Of a stretch of DNA of 64,000 nucleotides, positions 8,207 to 19,414 are shown piece by piece (within the stretch, counting starts at the first letter, position 1; every line of letters begins with the position of its first letter). Both the position numbers and the translations under genes were made by a program. This DNA comes from Pseudomonas sp. p1(2021b) (GTDB lineage: Bacteria; Pseudomonadota; Gammaproteobacteria; Pseudomonadales; Pseudomonadaceae). The stretch is taken from the NCBI RefSeq assembly GCF_020151015.1, contig NZ_CP083746.1, positions 5,163,382-5,227,381 on the forward strand, given 5' to 3'. The notes below the pieces were generated by a model, which made no database searches, was not told where the DNA came from, and worked only from the letters and a program-made list of their open reading frames with translations.

Positions 8207-8428
8207 ATGAAATTTGTCAAATCTATCGCTATTGGCAGCCTGCTGCTTGGTCTCGTGGGTACCGCTTACGCTGAAGGTGGTTACGAACGAGCGAAACAGT
8301 TCCAGGAAAACTTCCGAAATGAACAGGCTCGCTTATGGAGCGACGATTCTTCGGACCAGAACAAACAACAAGTCGCTCAAGAGCAAAAGAAAGAAAGCAA
8401 GGATGGTAAGGAACAAGCCGATAACTAA
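8207..8428 (+). CDS. Small secreted PtrA-like protein
   Basis: This 73-residue protein has a signal peptide ending at AYA. The mature part begins EGGYERAKQFQENFRNEQ and ends in a highly charged Lys/Gln/Glu tail. The 'EGG..R' start of the mature chain resembles the N-terminal region of PtrA, a copper-induced small periplasmic protein of P. aeruginosa, and the protein at 29310-29516. The biochemical role is not known. The start is supported by genomic context (box at 8098, terminator at 8477) rather than by a strong ribosome binding site. Confidence 0.65.
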   Translation: MKFVKSIAIGSLLLGLVGTAYAEGGYERAKQFQENFRNEQARLWSDDSSDQNKQQVAQEQKKESKDGKEQADN

Positions 8429-8978
8429 ACGGCGGTTAAATAGGACTTTAAATGACGAAAGCAATCGACAAAAAAGCCAGGGTAAAACCTGGTTTTTTTG
8501 TGTCTGGAATTTTACCTTCGTTTGTACGAGGCGTTTCCGCATTACTGTCTCCGACCAGACCTTCGGTACCTTGCTTGGCGTCTTTCCAACGGCACAGCAA
8601 CAGCTGACTGGCGTTCGCTTCGGTGATCTCGACACAGCCCAGGTTGGCAGGCAGCTCAGCATTGCTGTCGAGTAAGCGCCGGGACAGGTAGAATGAGCTG
8701 TCACGAGGCCACTTTGCTGGGTACTGGATGTTTTCGGACTTCCCGCTGCTGTAGAACTCCGAGGAATTCGAGCGGCGACCAGGGTAGATCAGAGGGGCCG
8801 ATTGAGCACATTCAACCAGGCCTGAACGACATCTCGCTGGTTCTGAGGCCTCTGCATCAACACCCCGGCATAGATGATGTCGACGCCGATGATTGGCAGT
8901 ATCAACGCTCGCGGCGGCGCCCTGGTGATCCTTCGGCCAACCTCATTGATCCGACCGGACAGGAGCAACGCCGAGACA
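8420..8978 (-). pseudogene. Unrecognised frameshifted coding remnant
   Basis: On the minus strand two protein-like segments run head to tail in different frames. The first contains SGRINEVGRRITRAPPRALI and DIIYAGVLMQRPQNQRDVVQ and stops after VLNRPL. The second continues from about 8785 with IYPGRRSNSSEFYSSGKSEN and CVEITEANASQLLLCRWKDA. They would join with a single frameshift and look like remains of one gene. I do not recognise the family. No intact start or promoter was seen. Confidence 0.4.
8477..8498 (+). terminator. Rho-independent terminator after PtrA-like gene
   Basis: The stem CCAGG / CCTGG with loop GTAAAA is followed by a run of seven T. Confidence 0.8.
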
Positions 8979-9162
8979 GGTACAGAACCAGCGGCAGCCA
9001 GTCGATCAGCCCTAGTTTTCCTGCGAGCGCTCCGGCTCCGAGCAGGGCACCACAGATCAGCGCGAAAACCAGCTCGGTGTTCATGCCAAAGATGCCGTCG
9101 TGCTCATGGCTCAGCCCTTCATGCTCTGCTTGGTCATCTGGGCGTTCAAGCGAACTTTTCAT
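8979..9162 (-). pseudogene. N-terminal remnant of a heavy-metal P-type ATPase (CadA/ZntA type)
   Basis: An ATG at 9162 opens a frame reading MKSSLERPDDQAEHEGLSHE, then DGIFGMNTELVFALICGALL and a second hydrophobic run ending WLPLVLYL. This resembles the region leading into the first membrane helices of P1B-type Zn/Cd-exporting ATPases. After about 60 residues the similarity stops abruptly and the frame runs into unrelated sequence, so the gene is a stub. A palindromic operator-like sequence precedes it at 9193-9209. Confidence 0.5.
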
Positions 9163-9192
9163 AACTCGTCCCTTCTGGGGGGCAAGACTATA

Positions 9193-9209
9193 AACTGCTC
9201 TATGCAGTT
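9193..9209 (-). promoter_or_regulatory. Palindrome resembling a MerR/CadR-type operator before the ATPase stub
   Basis: AACTGCTCTATGCAGTT is a perfect 6-bp inverted repeat around five bases. On the minus strand it is followed by TATAGT, a possible -10 box, with a weak -35 about 20 bp before it. MerR-family promoters of cadA/zntA genes have such a dyad in a long spacer. It is probably a relic of the lost gene's promoter. Confidence 0.35.
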
Positions 9210-9310
9210 GAAAGACATTACTGTTGTGTAGTTGAGATTTATTTCACAGCTAACCCAGGGGCAGTCATTAAGGCATCTAGCCTAAATGACGTTCATCGAG
9301 CTCAATAAAA

Positions 9311-9333
9311 AATGCCAGGCACTGCCTGGCATT
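9311..9333 (-). terminator. Terminator after DUF2790 gene
   Basis: A perfect 10-bp stem, AATGCCAGGC / GCCTGGCATT, has a 3-base loop. On the minus strand it is followed by a T-rich run, 36 bp past the stop codon of the DUF2790 gene. Confidence 0.85.
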
Positions 9334-9368
9334 TATGAATTCTCTAAGTATTCTACTCACAGCAATTA

Positions 9369-9692
9369 CTACTTGTTGTTGATGCATTGCGAGTACATGG
9401 AGTAGCGAACCGTCTTAAGCGTACCCTGAGAGTCCTCGAAGGTCATCAATCGCGGGTAAACTTGGCAGGTACGCGGGTCTTGGGACTGACGCACGAATTT
9501 CGCAACATCGATCTTCATGCCGTAATTGTAGTCCTGGATCTCCGGCATCGGTTTGCCATTTCTCTCGGCATAGTTCGCTACAGCAGTCTGATGCTCCTTG
9601 ATGTATTGCAGCTGCTTGCTTTCAGAGTAAGTATAAGCCTGCGAAGCCATCGAGAACATAACAAGTGCAGCAGCAACAATTAGCTTTTTCAT
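9369..9692 (-). CDS. DUF2790 family small secreted protein
   Basis: This 107-residue protein has a clear signal peptide (MKKLIVAAALVMFSMASQA) followed by the DUF2790 core: KPMPEIQDYNYGMKIDVAKF, a central Cys, MTFEDSQGTLKTVRYSMYSQ and a C-terminal Cys. The layout matches the genes at 1791-2117 and 34844-35176, including the conserved 'PMPE..DY.YGM..DV' block. It lies downstream of a putative metal-regulator box (9766-9781) and next to czcCBA, which suggests metal induction. The activity is unknown. Confidence 0.82.
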   Translation of the reverse strand: MKKLIVAAALVMFSMASQAYTYSESKQLQYIKEHQTAVANYAERNGKPMPEIQDYNYGMKIDVAKFVRQSQDPRTCQVYPRLMTFEDSQGTLKTVRYSMYSQCINNK

Positions 9693-9765
9693 AGGAACCT
9701 CTCAAATTCAAATCATCTCGGGCGTAACTTTAGCAACGCAGAGGCATCACCGGCATGACGAGAAA

Positions 9766-9781
9766 CTTACAATTTTGAAAG
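9766..9781. promoter_or_regulatory. Putative metal-regulator box upstream of DUF2790 gene
   Basis: CTTACAATTTTGAAAG (minus strand CTTTCAAAATTGTAAG) keeps one clear half of the ATTAC-N6-GTAAT pattern. It lies 74 bp before the start codon at 9692. Confidence 0.4.
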
Positions 9782-9810
9782 GTAAGTGCATCTATTTCAT
9801 ATAAAACAAA

Positions 9811-9836
9811 AAACCCACAACGCGTGTTGTGGGTTT
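9811..9836. terminator. Bidirectional terminator after czcCBA
   Basis: An 11-bp stem, AAACCCACAAC / GTTGTGGGTTT, encloses the loop GCGT. It has A-runs on the left and T-runs on the right, so it can end transcription on either strand. It lies 16 bp past the czcA stop codon. Confidence 0.9.
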
Positions 9837-9851
9837 TTGTATCTGGGGGGA

Positions 9852-13019
<3,168 letters not shown>

Positions 13020-13037
13020 TCATCCTGTCAGTTCGCA

Positions 13038-14318
13038 TCAGTGACTGTGCTCGGCAGAGGCTTTGCCGAGCTCAGACTTGAGTGTGAAGCTGCCATTGGT
13101 AGCCACTTGAGCGCCCGCTTCGATGCCGTCCGTGATTTCCACGTACCCACTGTCACGGCGGCCCAGCTTTACTGGGCGGGTGTCGAAGCCCTCGGCGGTG
13201 CGTACGAAGACCGATGGTTTGTCCTCAACGGTCTGCACGGCGTGTTCCGGGACAGCCACCGCCACGCGATCAGTCTGGGACGTGACTGCGATGTTCACGA
13301 AAAGACCAGGACGCCAGGCCCCGTTGGGATTGGTCAACGTAACGCGGACGGTCGCTGCTCGGTTTTGCTCGCCCAACAGGCTGCCGACATAACCCACCTT
13401 GCCCTCGACCTCCACGTTCATGTCAGGTGAGGAAACCTTCACGGCGCGGCCGGTAGTGACCTTGGCCAAATCGGTAGGCGGTACAGCGAAAGTGGCCCAA
13501 ACTTGGTTAAGGTCGGACAGAATAAAGGCGTTAGTCGCCTCGCTGACGACTTCCCCGACGGTCAAGTGTTTCTCCACCACTACGGCGTCAAAGGGAGCCC
13601 TGAGTTCGTAACGGTTACCGCCTACCGAATTGACCGAGGCACCGATCGCGCTGACTTTTTGCTTGGCGTTGGCCAGAGAGATTTCGGCTTCCTGCAGCGC
13701 CTGGCGAGCCTGGAGGTAGTCCTGCTCCGCAGAAATCTTGTCCTGCCAGAGCTGCTTCTCTCGGCTAAAAGTCACGCGCGCAAGTTCGACACGACGCTGA
13801 GCGGCTTGTTGCTCGCTGCGCAGGTCAGAGATCTGCTGGCTGGCAATCACCGCAAGGACTTGACCCTTCTTGACGGACTCACCCAAATTCGCCTGGACTG
13901 TTTCGACAACGCCTGGAACGCGAGGAACAACGTGCGCAGTGCGGTCCTCGTCAAAACGAATCTCACCCGGGAAGCTCACGACGGTTCCCAAATCACGAGG
14001 CGCTGCCGATTCCAGAGTCACGCCAGCTGCTTTGATCTGTTCAGCACTAAGGGTTAGCTTACCTTCTTCCTCACCGCCCTCTTCACTGTGGCCCTCCTCG
14101 CCATGACCTTCTTCACCGTGCCCATCTTCACTATGCTCCGCTTCACTGTTCTCTTTGTTAGCTGATCCGGCCTTCTTGTCATGGCCATGACCATCGTCAG
14201 CACCATGTTCTGCGTTAGTCGCCGCTTGTTGATCGGAACTGCTGTTCCAGGCGAGGCTGCCAAATCCAAGGATTGCCACAGCGGCTACCGCGAGGGCGAT
14301 CTTGCGTTTGTTTTCCAT
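13038..14318 (-). CDS. czcB: CzcB membrane-fusion (periplasmic adaptor) protein
   Basis: This 426-residue HlyD-family adaptor joins CzcA to the outer-membrane channel CzcC. It has one N-terminal anchor or signal helix (KIALAVAAVAILGFGSLAW). A low-complexity His/Glu/Asp/Gly-rich stretch, about residues 35-85, probably binds zinc. The rest is the lipoyl / alpha-hairpin / beta-barrel body (VVPRVPGVVETVQANLGESV, then a coiled-coil hairpin rich in Gln and Ala). The C-terminus again ends in His (SAEHSH). Middle gene of the operon. Confidence 0.93.
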   Translation of the reverse strand: MENKRKIALAVAAVAILGFGSLAWNSSSDQQAATNAEHGADDGHGHDKKAGSANKENSEAEHSEDGHGEEGHGEEGHSEEGGEEEGKLTLSAEQIKAAGVTLESAAPRDLGTVVSFPGEIRFDEDRTAHVVPRVPGVVETVQANLGESVKKGQVLAVIASQQISDLRSEQQAAQRRVELARVTFSREKQLWQDKISAEQDYLQARQALQEAEISLANAKQKVSAIGASVNSVGGNRYELRAPFDAVVVEKHLTVGEVVSEATNAFILSDLNQVWATFAVPPTDLAKVTTGRAVKVSSPDMNVEVEGKVGYVGSLLGEQNRAATVRVTLTNPNGAWRPGLFVNIAVTSQTDRVAVAVPEHAVQTVEDKPSVFVRTAEGFDTRPVKLGRRDSGYVEITDGIEAGAQVATNGSFTLKSELGKASAEHSH

Positions 14319-14387
14319 TGCTACTCCTGCTGATCGTAGGCACCGGCAGGTTTAAACGCCGAGTGCCGAGAAAAATGTATGCCCCGT

Positions 14388-15680
14388 TCAGCGTGCGCCG
14401 GCGGTCGAGCCTACTTCGCCATAAACCCTTTCTACTTGCGCACGCGCATTGGTCGCCGCTGCCAGCGAGTCGAGATACTGGCCACGAGCAAGGATCAAGG
14501 TGCGCTGGGCGTCCAGTACTTCGATAAAGCCGAATTTCCCCATCTCGAATCCGCGGGTTGCGGTATCCACGGCCTGCTGGGCTGAGGGCAGAATGGTCTT
14601 GTCGTAGGACTCAACTTCTTGCATGGCGGTGGACCACTGGTTCAGCGCGGTTTGGGTTTGGGCGCGCAATCTCAACTCGACAGCGTTACGCAGGTCGCGG
14701 GCCTGATCGGCACGTCGAGAAGCGGAAAGAATGTTGCCTTGGTTACGATCAAACAGCGGCAAAGGCATGGACAGACCAACGACATTGACTCGCTCGCGCA
14801 CCGAGCGGTCGTACTGGCTACCCACGCTTACCGTGAGGTTTGGAATACGCTGAGCTTTTTCTGCGCCAAGCGAGGCATCGCTCTTATCAATCTCCACCAC
14901 TGCCTGCCGCATTTCCGGAGTCTGATCGAGCTTTGCCAGCAACTCTTCAGTGCGCGGCGGCAAGCCAGGAGACAAGGTTGGTGATTCAAGGCGATCGAAT
15001 ATGGTCACAGAACTCCCCGTGACTTGGGCGAGTTGCTGGTAAGCATTCGCTTTTTCCGTTTCGGCGCGACGGACCTGCAACCGGGCTTCAGCCAGTTGAA
15101 CCTGGGCGCGGGTAGCCTCCACAGGTGAAGATTTACCTGCGCGAACTCGACCATCGACAATGCGAAGGCCGCGCTCAGTAAGTTCAAGGGATTGTTTAGC
15201 GAGGTCGAGTCCGGTTTGGGCTCGTAATGCAGCGTAAAACGCCTGCACGACGTCTGCACGCAGACCATTCACGCGTCGGTCCAGTTCCAGTTGTGCAACA
15301 CTCTGGCCGTATGTGGCGACATCTACGCGGGCTCCCCGCTTACCACCGAGCTCCAAGGTCTGACTTAGCGTAACGGTCGTTGTGCTGGTGTTACGCCGTG
15401 TGTCCTCCATCTCATACGAGATTTCGGGGTTTGGAATCAGCCCGGCTTGCTTGCGCGCACCGTCCGCGATGCCGATTTCCTGACGTGCCGCCGCGAGGTC
15501 TGGGTTGGCATCCATTGCCGTCGACAGCGCTTGGGGCAAGCTGATGCTTTGGGCAAATGCGGTGGGTGCCAGCAACCCGGAAATCACCGCACAGAGAGCG
15601 GCAATTTTCCACGGTGAGACGTAGGTCTTGGATAAGACATTGCGGTTATACCGGAGCACTTTCTTGGTCCTCGTGCACAA
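14388..15680 (-). CDS. czcC: CzcC outer-membrane efflux channel
   Basis: This TolC/OMF-family protein of up to 430 residues has a signal sequence (KIAALCAVISGLLAPTAFAQ) and two OEP repeats rich in Ala, Gln and Leu, such as SLPQALSTAMDANPDLAAAR. It forms the outer-membrane exit duct of the Czc pump. The first ATG (15680) gives a long charged leader before the signal. A GTG at 15659, preceded by GAGG at a suitable distance, may be the true start. First gene of czcCBA, with a metal-regulator box about 100 bp upstream. Confidence 0.9.
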   Translation of the reverse strand: MCTRTKKVLRYNRNVLSKTYVSPWKIAALCAVISGLLAPTAFAQSISLPQALSTAMDANPDLAAARQEIGIADGARKQAGLIPNPEISYEMEDTRRNTSTTTVTLSQTLELGGKRGARVDVATYGQSVAQLELDRRVNGLRADVVQAFYAALRAQTGLDLAKQSLELTERGLRIVDGRVRAGKSSPVEATRAQVQLAEARLQVRRAETEKANAYQQLAQVTGSSVTIFDRLESPTLSPGLPPRTEELLAKLDQTPEMRQAVVEIDKSDASLGAEKAQRIPNLTVSVGSQYDRSVRERVNVVGLSMPLPLFDRNQGNILSASRRADQARDLRNAVELRLRAQTQTALNQWSTAMQEVESYDKTILPSAQQAVDTATRGFEMGKFGFIEVLDAQRTLILARGQYLDSLAAATNARAQVERVYGEVGSTAGAR

Positions 15681-15781
15681 ACTTCGTTAGCTTGGCCAGA
15701 ACGCCGAAATAGCTGCCAAGCCCCACTGGATTAGGTGATGGCACTCTAAAGAGCGGTAGCTATCAGAGGGGTGGCTAGAAA

Positions 15782-15797
15782 ATTACAATTTCGTAAG
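15782..15797. promoter_or_regulatory. Putative CzcR box upstream of czcCBA
   Basis: ATTACAATTTCGTAAG fits ATTAC-N6-GTAAT with one mismatch and lies 102 bp before the czcC start. It shares the divergent region with the box at 15907. Confidence 0.6.
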
Positions 15798-15906
15798 AAA
15801 AGCTTGTAATGCCCGAAAACGCTGATGACACAGTCGAACCACCGAATTTCATTGCGAACGCGAGAGATGGCTAGCATGCGGCGTCAATGACCAAAATAAC
15901 GACCAG

Positions 15907-15922
15907 ATGACGAAATTGTAAT
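15907..15922. promoter_or_regulatory. Putative CzcR box upstream of the OprD-family porin
   Basis: ATGACGAAATTGTAAT carries the GTAAT half exactly and ATGAC in place of ATTAC. It lies about 140 bp before the porin start. The region 15681-16060 holds no gene. Confidence 0.55.
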
Positions 15923-16060
15923 TTTCCTATCACCATCCCGTTATCTTCCGCCTGCAAATATGAGCTCGGCGCTACGCGAGGCGCGCCGCCGGCTCAGAAC
16001 TTATAACGACACCCGCGCCGGAAACATAATAAAAACTGCCGTAAATCAAAGGAGCATCGG

Positions 16061-17404
16061 ATGAAAATCAAAGTACCACTGTATTTGGCGGCAGTTTCGG
16101 CGCTGTCTGGAAGCTATGCAGTTACTGCTCAAGCTGAAGATAAGCCCGAAGGTTTCATCGAAGGTAGCAGCCTTACAGTGCTCAACCGCAACTTCTATTT
16201 CAATCGTGATAACCGCGACAGCTCAGCTCCCACTTACAACAGCGGCAAGGGCAACACCAATGGCTACTCCGAGGCCTGGGCGCACGGGATCATCACCAAA
16301 TTCAACTCTGGTTTTACCCAAGGGACGGTCGGCGTTGGTGTTGATGCCTTTGCCATGATAGGGCTTAAGCTCGATACTGGTGACGGGCGCAACGGCGGTC
16401 GTAGTTCATTCGACGTCATGCCTGTTGATAACAAAGGCGAAGCTCGCGACGAATACACCAAGGTTGGCGGGGCGGCTAAAGTTCGCTTGTTTGATACGGT
16501 CGTGAAAGTGGGTGATGTTTTCCCGTCGACGCCAGTTGTTGCATCAGGCGACTCGCGCCTGTTGCCTGAAAGCTTCCGCGGTGTGACCGTTGAGAACACC
16601 AGCATCCAGGGCCTCACCCTGCAGGGTGGCCGACTGCATGCGATGAGCCAGCCGGTCTCCAGCAATCTGAATGATAACTTCGCAACTTTCTACGGTGGCC
16701 CGGTTAACTCGCCTTGGGTAGGCTACGGTGGCGGTGATTACGCGATCAACGATAACTGGACCGTGAGCGTATACGCCAGTCAGTTGAAAGAAGTCTGGAA
16801 CCAGTACTACGCTGGCACCAGCTTCGCCTATCCACTGAATGACGACCTTGCGCTGATTGGCGGCTTCAACTATTACAAAGCCGTGGATGAAGGGAAGCAG
16901 CGCCTAGGCGAGTTTGACAACGATATCTGGAGTGCCAAGGTCGGGGTCCGTTACGGCGCTCACACCCTGGCCCTGTCGCACCAACGCAACAACGGCGACG
17001 ATGATTTCGACTACCTGCGTCAGTCAGACTCGATTTTCGTCGACAACTCTATCCAGTACAGCGACTTCAACTCGCCGAAAGAGCGTTCCTGGATGCTGCG
17101 CTACGACCTGAACTTCACCAGCTACGGCATTCCTGGTCTGACGTTCATGACCCGCTACGCTAGAGGCTCGGGCGCAGACTACTCGAACGCCAACCAGTTC
17201 TACATGCGCACCGACGCCAACGGTGATCCGCTCACCAATCAGAAACGTTGGGAGCGTGACGTAGAGGTTAAATATGTCGTGCAAACTGGTCCAGCAAAAG
17301 ACCTGTCCTTCCGGTTGCGCCAGGCCACCACGCGTGCCACTGCATTCGAATCGGATCTGGATGAAACTCGTGTGATCATTGAGTACCCGCTTTCGATCCT
17401 GTGA
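16061..17404 (+). CDS. OprD-family outer-membrane porin
   Basis: This 447-residue protein has a signal peptide ending at VTAQA and a mature chain starting with the OprD-type block FIEGSSLTVLNRNFYFNRD. The rest is beta-strand repeats and the C-terminal aromatic-rich strand VIIEYPLSIL. OprD porins are 18-stranded channels for small carboxylates, basic amino acids or other solutes; this one's substrate cannot be read. It is divergent from czcCBA with a regulator box of its own, suggesting joint control by metal. An AAAGGAGC ribosome binding site supports the start. Confidence 0.9.
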   Translation: MKIKVPLYLAAVSALSGSYAVTAQAEDKPEGFIEGSSLTVLNRNFYFNRDNRDSSAPTYNSGKGNTNGYSEAWAHGIITKFNSGFTQGTVGVGVDAFAMIGLKLDTGDGRNGGRSSFDVMPVDNKGEARDEYTKVGGAAKVRLFDTVVKVGDVFPSTPVVASGDSRLLPESFRGVTVENTSIQGLTLQGGRLHAMSQPVSSNLNDNFATFYGGPVNSPWVGYGGGDYAINDNWTVSVYASQLKEVWNQYYAGTSFAYPLNDDLALIGGFNYYKAVDEGKQRLGEFDNDIWSAKVGVRYGAHTLALSHQRNNGDDDFDYLRQSDSIFVDNSIQYSDFNSPKERSWMLRYDLNFTSYGIPGLTFMTRYARGSGADYSNANQFYMRTDANGDPLTNQKRWERDVEVKYVVQTGPAKDLSFRLRQATTRATAFESDLDETRVIIEYPLSIL

Positions 17405-17463
17405 TTCTCTAAGGGGATCAGTTTATTCGTAAACTGGTCTCTTCAGAAAAATGTGCATTACGA

Positions 17464-17536
17464 ATTCACCTTGAGTGGCTTAAGTGCTCCTTTGGTAAAA
17501 GGTGGATATTTGGCGCCCTTTGGGCGCCTTTTTTTT
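17464..17536 (+). terminator. Structured terminator element after porin gene
   Basis: ATTCACCTT (17464-17472) can pair with AAGGTGGAT (17499-17507) around GCTCCTTTGGTAA. Then comes the hairpin GGCGCCC-TTT-GGGCGCC (17512-17528) and eight T. The order and bases match the leader element at 2133-2199. The hairpin with its T-run is a convincing terminator for the porin gene. Confidence 0.75.
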
Positions 17537-17538
17537 AC

Positions 17539-17688
17539 CTAAAATTCAATCAACCGTTCGAGTGTACGCATTGCATGCCGGTGAAACTCATGGCTGCACC
17601 AATGACCAGTTTCCTCGACATGAGTAACTTCGCCGTCATCTGAACGGAACAAACTCAACACAAAGAAGAAAACAACCACATACTTCAT
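17539..17688 (-). CDS. Possible 49-residue small protein
   Basis: An ATG at 17688 opens a 49-codon frame: hydrophobic start (MKYVVVFFFVLSLF), then a short polar region rich in His and Glu with one Cys (HVEETGHWCSHEFHRHAMRT), ending in a TAG at 17539-17541. The His/Cys/Glu content would suit a small metal-binding secreted or membrane-anchored peptide, but no family is recognised. The ribosome binding site is weak. It lies between the porin terminator and the box before the second czcR. Confidence 0.35.
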   Translation of the reverse strand: MKYVVVFFFVLSLFRSDDGEVTHVEETGHWCSHEFHRHAMRTLERLIEF

Positions 17689-17782
17689 AAGGTCAAATTA
17701 CCTATTGGAGAGAGGGCCCGCACCTGTCGAACCCAAACCGCGAAAAGATATACCTCCAGACTATCAATCATATTACCTGGAA

Positions 17783-17798
17783 ATTACAAATCCGTCAT
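17783..17798. promoter_or_regulatory. Putative metal-regulator box upstream of second czcR
   Basis: ATTACAAATCCGTCAT fits ATTAC-N6-GTAAT with one mismatch (GTCAT) and ends about 96 bp before the start at 17895. It may also serve the leftward small frame at 17688. Confidence 0.5.
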
Positions 17799-17894
17799 TT
17801 AGGCCCCACCCAGCTCATTTTGATTTACCATTCCTTTCAATAATGCCGGCGCGCGTGCGCGGTTAATTGCTCAGTGATATCGAGACAAAATCCC

Positions 17895-18569
17895 ATGCGA
17901 ATTCTGGTAATTGAGGACGAAGTAAAAACTGCGGAATATGTGCGTCAAGGCCTTACAGAATGCGGTTATGTCGTCGATTGCGTGCATACCGGGTCAGATG
18001 GGCTATTCCTAGCCAAGCAACACGAATACGAGTTGATTATTCTTGATATCAATCTGCCAGAAATGGATGGGTGGCAGGTACTTGAGCTTTTGAGGCGTAA
18101 AAATTGCCCCTCCCGCATCATGATGCTCACGGCGAGAAGTCGTTTGGCAGATAAGGTCCGGGGTTTGGAGAACGGTGCAGATGACTACCTGATCAAACCA
18201 TTTGAGTTCCCAGAACTGCTAGCCCGGGTTCGCGCCTTAATGCGCAGGTCTGAACACCCTGCATCTGTGGAGATCATTCGTGTCGCTGACCTGGAGCTAG
18301 ACCAGAGCCGTCACAGGGCCTTCAGGGACGGCCAGCGTATTGATCTGACGACGAAAGAGTTTGCACTTCTGCACTACCTAATGCGCAATACCGGCGTGGT
18401 GCTCAGCCGCACACAGATCATCTCACAGGTCTGGGATATGAACTTCGACTGCGATACAAACGTTGTAGAAGTGTCGATTCGAAGACTTAGAGCCAAGATC
18501 GATGACCCTTTCGAGACGAAGCTGATCCATACGCTTCGCGGTGTGGGCTATGTGCTTGAGAAGCGTTGA
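17895..18569 (+). CDS. Second CzcR-type response regulator, no adjacent sensor
   Basis: This 224-residue OmpR/PhoB-class regulator is clearly paralogous to the one at 2817-3491. The receiver starts MRILVIEDEVKTAEYVRQGL and has its phospho-acceptor in IILDINLPEMDGW. The DNA-binding domain shares [20 protein letters not shown] and LIHTLRGVGYVLE with it. The start at 17895 is preferred to 17874 because the family begins at MRIL. No histidine kinase gene follows; instead there is about 240 bp without genes and a dead transporter, so it may depend on the CzcS at 3488. Confidence 0.85.
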   Translation: MRILVIEDEVKTAEYVRQGLTECGYVVDCVHTGSDGLFLAKQHEYELIILDINLPEMDGWQVLELLRRKNCPSRIMMLTARSRLADKVRGLENGADDYLIKPFEFPELLARVRALMRRSEHPASVEIIRVADLELDQSRHRAFRDGQRIDLTTKEFALLHYLMRNTGVVLSRTQIISQVWDMNFDCDTNVVEVSIRRLRAKIDDPFETKLIHTLRGVGYVLEKR

Positions 18570-18814
18570 TCGCCCGCTACTTAGTCATGAAAACAGAGCC
18601 AGGGATCATGCATGTAAGTCGAGCCATACTGTTTTTGACCCTTAGCGCGCGTTTCCTCACTAAACGTATGAGGTGTGCTGGACATAAGGTATAGCATAGA
18701 TTATCAACAGGTAACGGAAGGCCAAGCGTATGCCAGAGCTGACGCACGCTCAGCGGACATTGTTTTTAACAGCGCCATGGCTTACCTCTGATACTGTGCG
18801 CCGGCGATGAGGTT

Positions 18815-19414
18815 AACCTCCCGACTACAGCACCAAGCAGGCTCAGTCGCCGCTCAACGATGATGGCGCCCGCCGGCTTTTCTGGTTCGTTGCAGGGCTA
18901 CTCACGGTCATTGCCTTCGTCATGGCCACCCTCTCTGTGCATCTTCTCACCTCGCTCAAGGAACTTGGCCTTCCAACGGTCACGGTGTTGACGGTGGGGA
19001 TGGTCCTTGGGCCGGCCCAGGTGGTGGCAAGAGTATTGGAGTTCTCGCTTGCTCGGCATCTTCACCCAACCTGGTCGGCCGTGCCGGCGTGTTGGTGAGC
19101 TTCATCGGCATCTGCTTATTCATTCCTGGCGTGCCTTGGCTGGCATTCCCTGCAGCAGCGCTGTAGGGCGCCGGCATCGGGATTCTCACTATTGCCAGAG
19201 TCATCTTGCCTCTGGTGCTGTTTGGCAAGGGTATCGCGCACGCATGGGAGCATTAGCTCGCCCAATGGTCTTGGCGCAGGCCACGGGGCCGTTTGCTACG
19301 GCCTTTGTGCTGAGTACTCAAGGCGCACCTGTGCTCTTGCTCATGGCGGCGATGGTCGCTGTCGCGCTAGATAGCAGTTTCAAACTGCCCCTCAACCCAG
19401 TGCAACGTAGGTGA
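18815..19414 (+). pseudogene. Degenerate MFS transporter
   Basis: Three frames in succession give one MFS-like protein. The first contains FWFVAGLLTVIAFVMATLSV and VLTVGMVLGPAQVVARVLEF and stops at about 19095. The second contains GVPWLAFPAAAL, an in-frame TAG and GAGIGILTIARVILPLVLFG. The third contains RMGALARPMVLAQATGPFAT and ends at 19414. At least two frameshifts and one nonsense codon disable it. The original substrate is unknown. The 240 bp before it hold nothing recognisable. Confidence 0.75.

Noticed and set aside
17874..17894. Upstream start for the second czcR
   Set aside because: It would add MISRQNP before the family's usual MRIL start.
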